DNA of 64,000 nt from Leptolyngbya sp. PCC 7375. GTDB taxonomy: Bacteria; Cyanobacteriota; Cyanobacteriia; Phormidesmidales; Phormidesmidaceae. Positions 1 to 8,788 of the stretch are shown here, in pieces. Numbering within the stretch: position 1 is the first letter of the stretch; each line of letters starts with the position of its first letter. The translations under genes and the position numbers were made by a program. The stretch lies in contig NZ_JH993797.1 in NCBI RefSeq assembly GCF_000316115.1, positions 372,001 to 436,000 of the forward strand, in the 5' to 3' direction. The notes under the pieces were generated by a model. The model was not told the DNA's origin. It saw nothing but the letters and a program-made list of their open reading frames with translations, and ran no database searches.

Positions 1-452
1 TCGATAAAAATCAGGTCTTTGGCTAGAATCCCCTGTACTAATTGCCAGTATTCAAAGCGTTTACGCTGGACACGGTCGCTTTCCTTTTCACTGGGATGTA
101 GTGTTTTTTTAAGGGTCAAATTCAGCCGTTTTACCATGCGGTCTACAGTGGACCGGCCAATGAGCACTCCAGTGGCTTCATGGAGTTGCTCACGTAATTC
201 TGCTAGGGTCGCATCATTATGATCCTGAACCAATTGTTCAAGGATTGCTAATTGCTCTGGATTAAGTTTTGGCGGCGTTTGCTGAGTACGGACTTTGGGG
301 GCAACACTGCCCGTGTCTCGATATTGCTTGAGCAATTTACCCACAAAGCTGGGAGCCACTCTGAAGTGTTCTGCCAGTTTACGTTGAGAAATCCCACCAG
401 CAAGATAGGAGTCCACAATTTTCTGACGCAAGTCAATTGAATACGGCTTCAT
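1..452 (-). CDS. IS630-family transposase, N-terminal part (runs off window)
   Basis: The reading frame starts at an ATG at position 452 and stays open to the window edge, giving about 150 residues. The protein begins MKPYSIDLRQKIVDSY and continues with a helix-turn-helix (LAGGISQRKLAEHF) and a second homeodomain-like helix pair (LAELREQLHEATG), as in the N-terminal half of IS630/Tc1-mariner transposases. The catalytic DDE half lies outside the window. It is probably a complete IS630 copy cut only by the window boundary, but the left end cannot be seen. Neighbouring DNA at 453-922 shows no gene. Confidence 0.85.
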   Translation of the reverse strand, partial: MKPYSIDLRQKIVDSYLAGGISQRKLAEHFRVAPSFVGKLLKQYRDTGSVAPKVRTQQTPPKLNPEQLAILEQLVQDHNDATLAELREQLHEATGVLIGRSTVDRMVKRLNLTLKKTLHPSEKESDRVQRKRFEYWQLVQGILAKDLIFI

Positions 453-912
453 AACGTCACATAATCAAACTGTTGAGCAATACTAAAGTTCTACCTTATC
501 TGCATGGGAAACGCTATATCTAATTTCAAGTATTTACAATAAAGGTAATTTTGACTTGGCAAATATTTTTTTATTTTTTCTTGATTTTTAAAAGATCTGA
601 GATGAGAAATTCCATGATTAGTGCCAAGACTCGATAGGTAGGGAGTCTGTATCTGGTTTTTCAAAAGAATAATTTTTGTCGAACTTTTTCAAGATTTGTG
701 CTATAGCAATTCAGCTAATTTTTACTTTGAAGAATCCTATAAGCCAAGGGGCGAATATCACTGCTGTAGTGATATTCGCCAAGCTAAATAGTGTCGTAAA
801 AGAATGCATGGATAAAATTGCTTCAGTTCAAAGGGGGCATTACCACTTAGATCTAGAAGGCTGGAACTTATTCAATTTTGTAGAGTTATGTAAAGAGGAT
901 CTGGAGTTAAGC
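453..912. other. AT-rich stretch without a supportable gene
   Basis: No reading frame with convincing coding character is seen between the IS630 fragment and the first IS4 element. A frame at 676-939 begins with TTG, shows no family motif and runs into the IS end, so I do not call it. Confidence 0.5.
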
Positions 913-922
913 AACTATAGGG

Positions 923-2413
923 CAATGGCACTGACTTAAAAGTGCACAAAGTAGAAAAAGGCTGCAAGGCTTGATAAATATATATCAAGGCCCTGCAAGC
1001 CAACAATAAATCACTTTCTACTATGCCGAAGTCAGCCGAAATTCTCAAGCACCAGTTATTCAAAAGTATCGGTTCGCCGTGGCAAGATATCCTACCGGAA
1101 GCAAGACTCGATGAGCTTCTGGCTGAAGAAGGGATCACCTACCGAAATCGTTTGTATACCCCCATCGTGACGGTATGGGGCATGCTATATCAAGCGTTAT
1201 CAGCCGATAAAAGCCTCCGCAACACCGTCAAGTGCTTCACCACCTGGTTAACCGCCGCAGGCGTTACCCCTCCGTCATCGGATACCGGAGCTTACAGCAA
1301 AGCTCGCGACCGGTTGCCGGAATCACTCCTCCAACGTCTTATCCCCGAAACAACCGAGCAGTTGGAACAGACGGTGCCCAAGGCGCATTACTGGTGTGGT
1401 CGTCGGGTGAGAGTCTTTGATGGAACGACGGTATTGATGGCCGATAGTGAGGCCAATCAAGCGGTCTATCCTCAACATGGTAATCAAGCGGTCGGATGTG
1501 GCCTTCCACTGGCTCGGGTGGTGGTGTTTTTCTGTTTACTAACCGGGGCAGTGGTGTCAGGGTGTATTGCACCGAAGACAACCAGTGAAATCGTCATGAG
1601 CCGTTTGTTGTATCAGGACTTAGCGCCCGATGATGTGGCCATGGGAGACCAAGCCTTTGGCAGCTATGTTGACTTAGCCCTGATTCAGCAGCAAGAGGCC
1701 GATGGGGTCTTGCGTAAACATCATGCTCGGCACACTGATTTTCGTAAAGGTCTCAGGCATGGTCCTGGCGACCACCAAGTCGTCTGGCACAAACCCAAGC
1801 GACGACCGGGTCATATGAATACAGATGAGTTTGCAGCCATTTCCCAGACATTGACGGTTAGAGAAGTGCGTCTGAAGCTATCTCGTAACGGGTTTCGAGA
1901 CCAGTTCATCATCATTGTTACCACCCTATTGGATGCCAAACAGTATCCTGCTAGTCAATTAACCCGTCTTTATGGATGGCGGTGGCATGCGGCAGAAGTC
2001 AATTTACGTCATCTCAAAACGACACTCAAAATGGAGAGGCTCACAGCCAAAACACCGGACATGGTCCGTAAGGAAATTTGGTCTCACATGCTAGCCTACA
2101 ATGTGCTGCGTAGTGTGATGGAACAGGCCTCTCCATTATTGCACTATGAGCGTAATCGTCTCTCCCTACAGGGGGCTCGGCAACACTTTCAGCAAATTCT
2201 TGCATTATTAGCAACAACATCGAACGCGACACGGCAACGACTCTACGACCATTTGCTCCAAGATATTGCCTCTGACCCGTTGCCTCAACGGCCTAATCGG
2301 CATGAACCTAGAGTCGTCAAACGTAGGCCAAAACCGTTTCCCAGAATGCGACAACCTCGTAATATTCTCAAAGCTAAGCTGGCTGCTTGATTAGACTTAT
2401 GTCAGTGCCATTG
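923..2413 (+). mobile_element. IS4-family insertion sequence, complete, with 10-bp target duplication
   Basis: The element is 1491 bp. Its ends are inverted copies: CAATGGCACTGAC at 923 and GTCAGTGCCATTG ending at 2413. The 10-bp sequence AACTATAGGG flanks both sides (913-922 and 2414-2423), which is the target duplication expected for the IS4 family (9-12 bp). One intact transposase gene fills it. Matching ends, an intact gene and perfect duplications suggest a recent insertion. Confidence 0.92.
1023..2390 (+). CDS. IS4-family DDE transposase
   Basis: This 455-residue transposase is intact. It shows the IS4-type catalytic blocks: DGTTVLMAD near residue 137, GDQAFGSY near residue 218, and the C-terminal Y-R-E-K-like block YGWRWHAAEVNLRHLK near residue 318. 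The C-terminus is rich in Arg and Lys. The gene starts at ATG 1023, about 100 bp inside the left inverted repeat, and stops 23 bp before the right end, filling the element as expected. Function inferred from the family: cut-and-paste transposition of its own IS. Confidence 0.93.
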   Translation: MPKSAEILKHQLFKSIGSPWQDILPEARLDELLAEEGITYRNRLYTPIVTVWGMLYQALSADKSLRNTVKCFTTWLTAAGVTPPSSDTGAYSKARDRLPESLLQRLIPETTEQLEQTVPKAHYWCGRRVRVFDGTTVLMADSEANQAVYPQHGNQAVGCGLPLARVVVFFCLLTGAVVSGCIAPKTTSEIVMSRLLYQDLAPDDVAMGDQAFGSYVDLALIQQQEADGVLRKHHARHTDFRKGLRHGPGDHQVVWHKPKRRPGHMNTDEFAAISQTLTVREVRLKLSRNGFRDQFIIIVTTLLDAKQYPASQLTRLYGWRWHAAEVNLRHLKTTLKMERLTAKTPDMVRKEIWSHMLAYNVLRSVMEQASPLLHYERNRLSLQGARQHFQQILALLATTSNATRQRLYDHLLQDIASDPLPQRPNRHEPRVVKRRPKPFPRMRQPRNILKAKLAA

Positions 2414-2423
2414 AACTATAGGG

Positions 2424-2840
2424 AGTGAAGACTGTTACCCAGTGCAGTACTACCTGCTACTGCTTTACAGGCACTCAACTACTGCTGACCGTCATGATGG
2501 GCTGCGCAAGACGCCATCCGGAGCATAGTAATCGACTCATTACCGGCTTGATTGAGCTGCTGAACCCTCAGGCCCATGAGCCAGACGTAGAACTTTTAAG
2601 CTAGGGACTCAATGTAGCTGGCCGGAGAGCTTAATGTTAATCTCTAAGTGAAGGTAGCCGTCCTAGATATGCCGTTGGCTGAGCAAATTCGAAGCCAGCA
2701 CTCCCAGCCAGCATCCCCTGAGCAAAGTCGAAGGGAATGCTTACAAGTGAAGCAGATCGTACTAATACAAGAAATAATTTATTTGTGCATTCTCAAATAA
2801 CAGGCAATGAACTATGCAAACAACCAAAAAGTTCTGAAAG
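2424..2840. other. Non-coding or decayed DNA between two IS elements
   Basis: I translated this stretch in several frames and found only short interrupted frames. It probably belonged to an older gene or element, but nothing can be identified. Confidence 0.4.
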
Positions 2841-2849
2841 GATAAATAT

Positions 2850-4410
2850 CTATTGAGTAACAAGTTAATGTTGCCTTTTTGTCGTTTTCCTACGCTGCCA
2901 ACGAAGGTGTTTTGGACGTTTTGCCCTGCTCTATCTTACCCGCCAATAATTTATTCAACAGTAGAGCAGGCCTACTCTTGGATAAAACGATCTCTTGCTG
3001 GTCTTGGAGAGCCATTCGAACAATCCGTTCACTGGGATAGCCATGCTTGGGTAGGGTACGAAACCAGCCCGGAAAGTATCGCCAGATATGATTCGGCATT
3101 TCCAGAGCGAGCACTTGCAGTAGTCCTAAGGCGATAGCATTGAGGTTGACAAAGCGTTCAAAGGCCTCGACTTTGCTAAGAATTTGGGTCTGGATATCGG
3201 TGTCATAGTCGAGCAGGTACATCGAGTCAGGCCAGTCAGCAATTTTGTCGAGTGCTTTGAGCCAGAACCGATAGGCAAACCCACCCAGGAGATGAACCAA
3301 GGTGCGAAAAGCGACCTCGATTTTGAAGCGCTTTGTATAGGTTTCAATGACCTCTAGTCCAGTGAGGCTGAGGTCTGACGAGAGCAGGATCATCCGTTTG
3401 CCACACGGTTGTTGGGTGAGGACAAAGAGGACCTTCTCGGTGGGGCTATCCCAGTAAAACTGAAAACACTGATAGACCAGTGAAACGGGCTGACCATAGA
3501 GTGAGACCGTTTCGCTTAACCAGCTATCGGTCTCCTCGAACAAGTCTCTGAGCCTGATTTTGGCTCCCCATTGTCGAGGGCGTCCTCGTTTTGCGACCTG
3601 TGGATTCGCTGAAAACTCGGCCCGTGCCACCGTTGAGATGCGACTGCGACTAATGAGATGGAGGTGGTGTTGACGAAACCGCTGTAATACAACCCGACAC
3701 GCATAGTAGGCATCCAACACGGCATAGCTGCCCTGCCCCATATGGGTGACACAGAGTTGCGCCATTTTCTCGGTTAGACGACTCTCAGCATCGTCAGTGG
3801 TCGCAATGATGCCATCATGAAGTTTAAGCGCAATGAGACTGACAAACAGCGCGGAGTCGAGTCCGATTAAAAGGCCCAACGCACTAAAATAATGCCCCCG
3901 TATCCATTCTGGTTTACTGAGGTTATCGGACTCTTGATGCAGGCCTTTAACCCCAGGCATTTTACGCCCCTCTTTGCTGACCTTAATGCCGTCACCGACA
4001 TACACTCGATGCCCCTTGAGTCGATATCCATCGGTCTGATGACTGAGCCAACGGCCCCAACGACGGCACACCCGGTCCATCTCATATCCAGATGAATGAA
4101 ACCAATGGAGGGCTTGATGATAGTACTCCGCTCCCAGACCCTGGGCATTCAAATAACTGGTCACCGCAGGGGGCTGGGTCGTTAGTAGGGCTCCCCACAA
4201 CAGCAGCACAAACCACCCGAATGTAGCATTGCGACTAAAGGCTGGACGGAATGTAACGATAATTTGCTCGATACGCTCGTAGAGCTCCATAATAAAATCA
4301 GCTGAATCTTTCACTTCAGCTAGTTTCGGGCATTCCGGGCTCTCTGAGCGATGGAATGTTCTTTTTTATAGAGCGCTTCTGAAAAGCAACAAAAACTTCT
4401 TACTGTTCAG
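2850..4410 (-). mobile_element. IS4-superfamily insertion sequence, complete, with 9-bp target duplication
   Basis: The element is 1561 bp. Its left end reads CTATTGAGTAACAAGTTAAT and the reverse complement of the right end reads CTGAACAGTAAGAAGTTTTT, an imperfect inverted repeat that continues through TGTTGC. GATAAATAT flanks it on both sides (2841-2849 and 4411-4419). It carries one intact transposase on the minus strand. Confidence 0.82.
2890..4314 (-). CDS. DDE transposase, IS4 superfamily
   Basis: This 474-residue protein fills the element at 2850-4410. It has YVGDGIKVSKEGRKMPGV (first catalytic Asp region, near residue 106), YAVLDAYYACR (second Asp, near residue 198) and YTKRFKIEVAFR (Y-x2-R-x3-E, near residue 328), the catalytic layout of IS4-superfamily transposases. 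The exact IS subfamily is not certain. The frame is open throughout and the start ATG at 4314 lies about 95 bp inside the element end. Confidence 0.85.
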   Translation of the reverse strand: MKDSADFIMELYERIEQIIVTFRPAFSRNATFGWFVLLLWGALLTTQPPAVTSYLNAQGLGAEYYHQALHWFHSSGYEMDRVCRRWGRWLSHQTDGYRLKGHRVYVGDGIKVSKEGRKMPGVKGLHQESDNLSKPEWIRGHYFSALGLLIGLDSALFVSLIALKLHDGIIATTDDAESRLTEKMAQLCVTHMGQGSYAVLDAYYACRVVLQRFRQHHLHLISRSRISTVARAEFSANPQVAKRGRPRQWGAKIRLRDLFEETDSWLSETVSLYGQPVSLVYQCFQFYWDSPTEKVLFVLTQQPCGKRMILLSSDLSLTGLEVIETYTKRFKIEVAFRTLVHLLGGFAYRFWLKALDKIADWPDSMYLLDYDTDIQTQILSKVEAFERFVNLNAIALGLLQVLALEMPNHIWRYFPGWFRTLPKHGYPSERIVRMALQDQQEIVLSKSRPALLLNKLLAGKIEQGKTSKTPSLAA

Positions 4411-4628
4411 GATAAATATTATTCCTGTTATTTTTATCAGTGCTTTGGATCTAGTCACATATCGATAACATTGAAAGATCTGTTTAAGCAAGCAAAACAA
4501 CAGCAGAGAAGTATAGTCTTTTGAAGACTGATAAGGTACATAAAGAGTAACGTTCTTATTATTATTTTTCATAGCTGTCAACAGCAGAGCCCTCGCAGTT
4601 ATCGGAAACATCACCACTATGCAAGTAT

Positions 4629-4769
4629 ATGGTGAATCAATTCCGACCTATGATTGTTAGGCGGGCAACTCTCGCTTTGGTAATAAGTCTGGATTCTTCA
4701 ACTGCTCATATAGCTCAAGCCACCTTAATTACATTTTGGGTGGGTGCCTTCACCTTGCTTGAGCGATAA
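4629..4769 (+). pseudogene. Remnant of an isiA/pcb chlorophyll-binding protein gene (N-terminal segment)
   Basis: A 46-codon frame ends in IAQATLITFWVGAFTLLE, which closely matches the first membrane helix of the intact antenna proteins in this window (for example [16 protein letters not shown] at 14.4 kb). The residues before it (RRATLALVISLDSSTAH) look like a degraded version of the conserved WWAGNAR...LSGKLLGAH segment. The frame stops right after the helix, where intact paralogues continue with ISRY. I read it as the decayed 5' end of a fourth isiA-family gene at the head of the iron-stress cluster. Confidence 0.6.
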
Positions 4770-5124
4770 AATAGAGTACTAGTCCAAGATGTACTGAGAT
4801 AAAGCCATAGGATAGTTAAATAGGGTAAGAATCTGCCGCAATAGATGGATAAACCTTTTCTTCTGGTTATAATCCTCAAGAACATGTCTCCCTTCGAATT
4901 GCCAATTTGTTACCGTCGAAAATGTCCAGCATTTTCCCTGGTGATCATGCCCTGAAGCTTCAAGACCAATAAAACGACACGTAGGCTCTAACAAAACATC
5001 CGAAAAAAGAATCTGTAGAAAAACACATCGACAATTAAGCAAGTTTGATGTGTGTCGTGATACAAAACTCAAATCAATAGAGGAATGTTGTATCTGTTGT
5101 CGTGGCTAATGATAATACTTTTGA
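4770..5124. other. Gap between antenna remnant and linker remnant
   Basis: The stretch holds no frame I can assign. A minus-strand frame at 4779-5072 has no recognisable motif. The DNA most likely contains decayed 3' parts of the isiA remnant and the lost 5' part of the linker gene. Confidence 0.4.
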
Positions 5125-5709
5125 AAACACCTACAGATTTTTAATGAACAACAGACAATCGCCCATAATCGTCAGCGTTTTTTAGAATCCCAGCTTAGAA
5201 GTAATCAAATTACCGTCCGTGATTTTATTCGGGGATTGGTGACCGCCGATAGCTTTCGTCGCTATGTATATGACTGTAATAACAACTATCGGTTCGTTCA
5301 GCTTTGTGTACAACGAATGTTAGGCCGAGATATTTACAGTCAAGCTGAGTCCAGAGCTTGGTCAATTGTCTTAGCTACTAAAGGTTTGACAGGATTTATC
5401 GATGCGCTTTTAGATAGTGATAAATATTTAAATACGTTTGGGGATGATACCGTCCCCTACCAGCGTCGAAGAGTTTTGCCTCAGCGTGCAGTTGGAGAAC
5501 TGCCGTTTGCGCGAATGTCTCGTTATGGTTTAGGGCATTTAGAGCAGCTGATGGAGTTGGGATATGACTATATATCACGACCTTTAGTGCCTAGTTGGTG
5601 GGAATTTCCCAAGGCTCCAGCATCTCCCTTGCCCTATGTTGTTGTTAGTTTAATGACGTTTGCAGCACTTTATCTAATTGCGTTTGTGCCCATGATTCGT
5701 ATTGAGTAG
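5125..5709 (+). pseudogene. cpcL: Phycobilisome rod linker, CpcG2/CpcL type, 5'-truncated
   Basis: Translation from 5134 gives [20 protein letters not shown] and then a typical phycobilisome linker domain ([50 protein letters not shown]). The C-terminus ends in one hydrophobic helix ([20 protein letters not shown]), as in CpcG2/CpcL, which tie rods to the thylakoid membrane and photosystem I. About 40 N-terminal residues normal for the family are missing. An in-frame TGA lies at 5122 and no ATG or GTG start precedes the conserved domain; the preceding TYR seems to sit in another frame, suggesting a small deletion. A rescued start at 5236 (TTG) would lose a third of the domain. Neighbouring isiA genes suggest an iron-stress role before inactivation. 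Confidence 0.75.
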
Positions 5710-5742
5710 CCATGGGATGACATAAAACTTAAAAAAGGAAAT

Positions 5743-5762
5743 ATTCTCAATAATCTGAGAAT
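5743..5762. promoter_or_regulatory. Candidate iron-regulatory palindrome upstream of isiA
   Basis: ATTCTCA and TGAGAAT form a perfect 7-bp inverted repeat with a 6-bp spacer, 76 bp upstream of the isiA start. The half-sites match Fur-box halves (consensus TGATAAT/ATTATCA, common variant TGAGAAT/ATTCTCA), although the order is reversed relative to the 7-1-7 layout. Direct Fur binding is inference. Confidence 0.4.
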
Positions 5763-5837
5763 GAACTAGAGTTTACTTGAGCCTTATTGACATTTAAAGT
5801 CAATAAGGCCTCCCTTTTGACTACAGGACTCATAACT

Positions 5838-6902
5838 ATGACAACGTCTGTTGCAACCAGCGCAGCGGGCTCACCGCCTTGGTGGGCGGGAAATGCTCGA
5901 CTGGTGAACTTATCAGGGCGACTGCTTGGTGCCCATGTCGCCCATGCAGGGTTGATTGTGCTCTGGGCTGGATTGATTACTCTATTTGAAGTTAGTCGTC
6001 TAGACACCGCTCGTCCTCTATATGAGCAAGGCTTTATTTTGCTGCCTAATCTTGCTCGTCTAGGTTATGGCTTGGGAGATGGCGGCACGATTGTGGATAG
6101 TCACCCCTACTTTGTTGTGGGGGCTGTGCACCTAATTAGTTCTGCTTTTTTAGGATTTGGCGGGATTTTCCACACCCTCAAAGGTCCTGAAACTCTGGAT
6201 GGTAGCTATGCCTATGACTGGAACGATGGTGATAAGATGACCCAAATTTTAGGGTCACATTTAGTGCTACTTGGCGGTGGTGCATTGCTTTTGGTGGCTA
6301 AGGCCATATTTTTGGGTGGCCTGTACGATCCTCTAACGCAGTCCGTGCATACGGTTGCACCTAATACCAATCCGGCTGAAATTTTTGGTTATCTATTCGC
6401 AGGTAAGTTTTGGCTAGCGGGTGTGGATAATCTTGAGGACGTCGTGGGTGGTCACCTGTATATCGGTATTGTGCTGATTCTAGGTGGTCTGTGGCATATC
6501 TTCAGTAAGCCTGCAGCGTGGGTAAAACAGCTGTTTGTGTTTTCAGGTGAAGCATACCTGGCCTATAGCTTGGGAGCACTTAGTCTGATGACGTTTGTGG
6601 CCACATTGTTTGTCTCTGTTAACTCTTTAGTATTTCCTACAGAATTTTTTGGTCCTACGTTGACTATTGAATTTGACCGAGTTCCTTATTTTGTGAGTAC
6701 CTCTCCTGTAGATGGCTACTCATCACGGGAATGGTTAGCAAATGCTCATTTCTGGTTAGGGTTCTTTTTCCTACAAGGACATCTTTGGCACACCCTCAGA
6801 GCCGCTGGTTTTAACTTCAATCAAGGTCAAGTGACTGAGAACGTCGGTGGACGTGTTGCTGCTCCGACTGAACAGATGGCTATTAGCCAGCTCAAGGGCT
6901 AG
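5838..6902 (+). CDS. isiA: IsiA/Pcb-family chlorophyll-binding antenna protein (paralogue 1)
   Basis: This 354-residue protein is a six-helix CP43-like antenna protein of the thylakoid membrane. It has the N-terminal signature [20 protein letters not shown], the helix [33 protein letters not shown] near residue 205, and a C-terminal chlorophyll-ligating helix with [11 protein letters not shown] near residue 315. It lacks the large lumenal loop that PsbC has between its last two helices, which fits IsiA/Pcb rather than CP43. The start is set at ATG 5838, with AGGA nine bases upstream and homology beginning soon after. It is the first intact gene of the cluster; the next cluster gene is now 7.4 kb away because of nested insertions. 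Known family role: rings or side antennae around photosystem I under iron limitation. Confidence 0.92.
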   Translation: MTTSVATSAAGSPPWWAGNARLVNLSGRLLGAHVAHAGLIVLWAGLITLFEVSRLDTARPLYEQGFILLPNLARLGYGLGDGGTIVDSHPYFVVGAVHLISSAFLGFGGIFHTLKGPETLDGSYAYDWNDGDKMTQILGSHLVLLGGGALLLVAKAIFLGGLYDPLTQSVHTVAPNTNPAEIFGYLFAGKFWLAGVDNLEDVVGGHLYIGIVLILGGLWHIFSKPAAWVKQLFVFSGEAYLAYSLGALSLMTFVATLFVSVNSLVFPTEFFGPTLTIEFDRVPYFVSTSPVDGYSSREWLANAHFWLGFFFLQGHLWHTLRAAGFNFNQGQVTENVGGRVAAPTEQMAISQLKG

Positions 6903-6957
6903 TAGCCATCCTGTCAATAAACGAAATGCTGTTGCTGATTGATAAGAATGAATCGAT

Positions 6958-6980
6958 CTGAAATGCAGCCTGCATTTCAG
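6958..6980. other. Intercistronic palindrome after isiA
   Basis: CTGAAATGCAG and CTGCATTTCAG are perfect 11-bp arms separated by one base, 56 bp after the isiA stop. No T-run follows, so it looks more like an mRNA-processing or stabilising hairpin (or an operator) than an intrinsic terminator. It lies in what was the intergenic region before the IS21 stack inserted. Confidence 0.5.
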
Positions 6981-7029
6981 GGGCGTTCAGGTTAACTCTT
7001 TCCGAGGATTAGCAACACTAAAAAACACT

Positions 7030-7043
7030 AAAAGGTAAATCAT
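7030..7043 (+). promoter_or_regulatory. Stranded ribosome binding site of isiA-psaL
   Basis: The sequence AAAAGG followed by TAAATCAT ends where the IS21-family element begins. The duplicated TAAATCAT reappears at 14268-14275 and there runs straight into the G completing the ATG of isiA-psaL. Closing the gap gives AAAAGGTAAATCATG, a normal Shine-Dalgarno at normal spacing. The gene has therefore been separated from its own ribosome binding site by 7.2 kb. Confidence 0.8.
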
Positions 7044-7215
7044 TGCATATTTGCATGACTTCGGCAGAATGATGTCCACTTCGGCCCCCCCCACTTTAAG
7101 GCGTGAGATCAGGGTCCACCGAGACAGGTAATAAAATCATAATCTAGCATTGAAGAAATGACTGAGTGATGACCAGATCTCAAAGGGTTAAATCTGGTCA
7201 TGGGTTGGCATCAGA

Positions 7216-7982
7216 TTATGAGGGTTCCTCCTTGCCTTGAGCGTTAAGTTGACTGGTGAGTTTACGCATGGATTCGCCCTTGAGAGTGAGTTTCAAGGAA
7301 TCATGGACAATGCGGTCAAGAATGGCATCGGCGAGGGTGGAGTCTTGAATCTTCTGATGCCAATCCTTGATAGGAAACTGAGAGGCAAAGAGACACGAGG
7401 CCTGCCGAAAGCGGTCATCAAGGAGGTCGAGAATTTCACGAGCATCATTGGGTGTCAACGGGTCTCTGAGCCATTCATCAAAGATGAGTAAATCAAAGGC
7501 AGCCAAGTGTTTACGGAATTTAGGGAAAGAGCCATCGGCCTTTGCAAATTTCAACTCAGCAATGAGATTAGCGGTTTTGAAATAGCGAACCGACTGGCCA
7601 TGCTTACACAGATGATCTGCTAGGGTACAGGCGAGAAAGGTCTTGCCCACCCCGGTCGGCCCCACCATGATGAGGTTGAGATGCTGAGTGAGCCATTGCC
7701 CCTGAGCCCAGTCCAAGAATTGAGCTTTTTCAAGCCCCGTGCCACTTGAAAATCCACCTCACTCAGGGTGGCTCCCATAAAGAGTTGGGCTTGCTTGAGT
7801 CGGCGCTTGAGGCGTTGGTTTTGCCGTCTGATATGCTCACGCTCGACCAGTAAGGCAAATCGTTCATCAAAGCTCAGGTCATGATAGGTGGGCTGTTCGT
7901 GTTGTTCACACCAGGCGTCGAGTAGGCCATGGAGTTTGAGGTCTTTGAGTTGTTCAATGGTTTGTTGCATGATGGGGGTCAC
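7216..7982 (-). pseudogene. istB: istB, transposition helper ATPase, frameshifted
   Basis: The N-terminal part (from 7982) reads MTPIMQQTIEQLKDLKLHGL and continues to VARGLKK, then the frame shifts. The rest continues in the other frame as AQFLDWAQGQWLTQHLNLIM with Walker A GPTGVGKT and Walker B LLIFDE. The break lies near 7720 at a run of five A followed by G. A -1 shift there restores a full IstB-like protein of about 255 residues. It could be a one-base loss or programmed frameshifting; the run is not an ideal slippery heptamer, so I call a pseudogene. IstB-type AAA+ proteins direct target choice by IstA. Confidence 0.8.
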
Positions 7983-7994
7983 TATCGAGTTGTA

Positions 7995-8486
7995 TTAGTT
8001 GTAGTAGGCACTGCCCCGAACATTGTCGTGGTCAATACTCGGGGGCGCAGGCACGTCAATTAGGACAGGGGTTTTATCAAGATGATGTTGGAGAATATGC
8101 TTGAGTCGCTGATAGCCTGACATGGCGAAGATGTTGGCGCGTTTGCACGCATCTTCTAATCGGTCAGCTCCATAGCGGGTGGCTAAACTCTGGAGTCCTT
8201 TGAGGGAACGAAAGGCCTGCTCGTCATGGGATTTGCTCTCAAAAATCGTCTCTACCTGGGTGCGAGTTTGGGGGCCGATCTGGTGTGCCCACGCCAAAAA
8301 AGACTCCCGTGACTGACGCTTGTAGGCCCAATGCTCTGGCGGCATGTGATGATCCAAGGTGCTATGGCGATGGGCTAAGGTTGAACGAGGGTGGGCTGAA
8401 ATTCGCTTATTTTCATAGAACACCTCCACCAGCTGCTCACTGGTTTTGACCATCACTTGGCGTCCGACATACCAGTAGGGCACCGA
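7995..8486 (-). pseudogene. istA: istA, C-terminal fragment
   Basis: About 163 residues beginning VPYWYVGRQVMVKTSEQLVE are the C-terminal domain of an IS21 IstA transposase. They continue exactly from HYYS at the end of the other istA fragment (11186-12241), so the two are one gene separated by the serine-recombinase element. An ATG supplied by the inserted DNA at 8489 could allow translation, but the catalytic core is absent. It ends 13 bp before the istB start, as in intact IS21 operons. Confidence 0.88.
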
Positions 8487-8539
8487 CATCTACTAGCCAT
8501 AATGCCCCCATCAATACAAATCGGTCGAAAAAGTTAATT

Positions 8540-8788
8540 GTGATTGGCATTGATGGATTGCAACGACTGGTTGCCTTAGTTGCCAAAATAAAGGCAGTGC
8601 AATTATCACCTGAGCCATCATGTATCAGCCAATCACCCCCCCCGTCTATTTGCCAGAGTGTAGAGACGCTGTGGAGCAATCTACCCAAGGCGAATCAGAA
8701 ACGACTTGTCAGTGTCCTGAGCCAAATGCTGGAGAGCCAGATGGCTATTCAAACTCAGGAGGAGGAAGAAGATGAACCTCAAAGATGA
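8540..8788 (+). CDS. Small protein encoded directly upstream of the serine recombinase
   Basis: This 82-residue frame starts at GTG 8540 and overlaps the recombinase start (ATG 8772) by 17 bp, suggesting translational coupling. The C-terminal half (LWSNLPKANQKRLVSVLSQM followed by an acidic tail) looks like a helical accessory peptide. I do not recognise a family with certainty. The start is uncertain because no ATG lies in the first half and no good Shine-Dalgarno is evident. Its position suggests it is part of the mobile element, perhaps regulating recombinase production. Confidence 0.5.
   Translation: MIGIDGLQRLVALVAKIKAVQLSPEPSCISQSPPPSICQSVETLWSNLPKANQKRLVSVLSQMLESQMAIQTQEEEEDEPQR

Noticed and set aside
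676..939. TTG-started 87-codon frame upstream of the first IS4 element
   Set aside because: No family motif, runs across the IS end and the target duplication, and the pre-insertion sequence stops at once.
4366..4617. 83-codon minus-strand frame at the right edge of the second IS
   Set aside because: It spans the IS boundary and its composition is that of AT-rich non-coding DNA.
4779..5072. 97-codon minus-strand frame between the isiA and linker remnants
   Set aside because: No recognisable domain, no ribosome binding site, and it lies in clearly decayed DNA.
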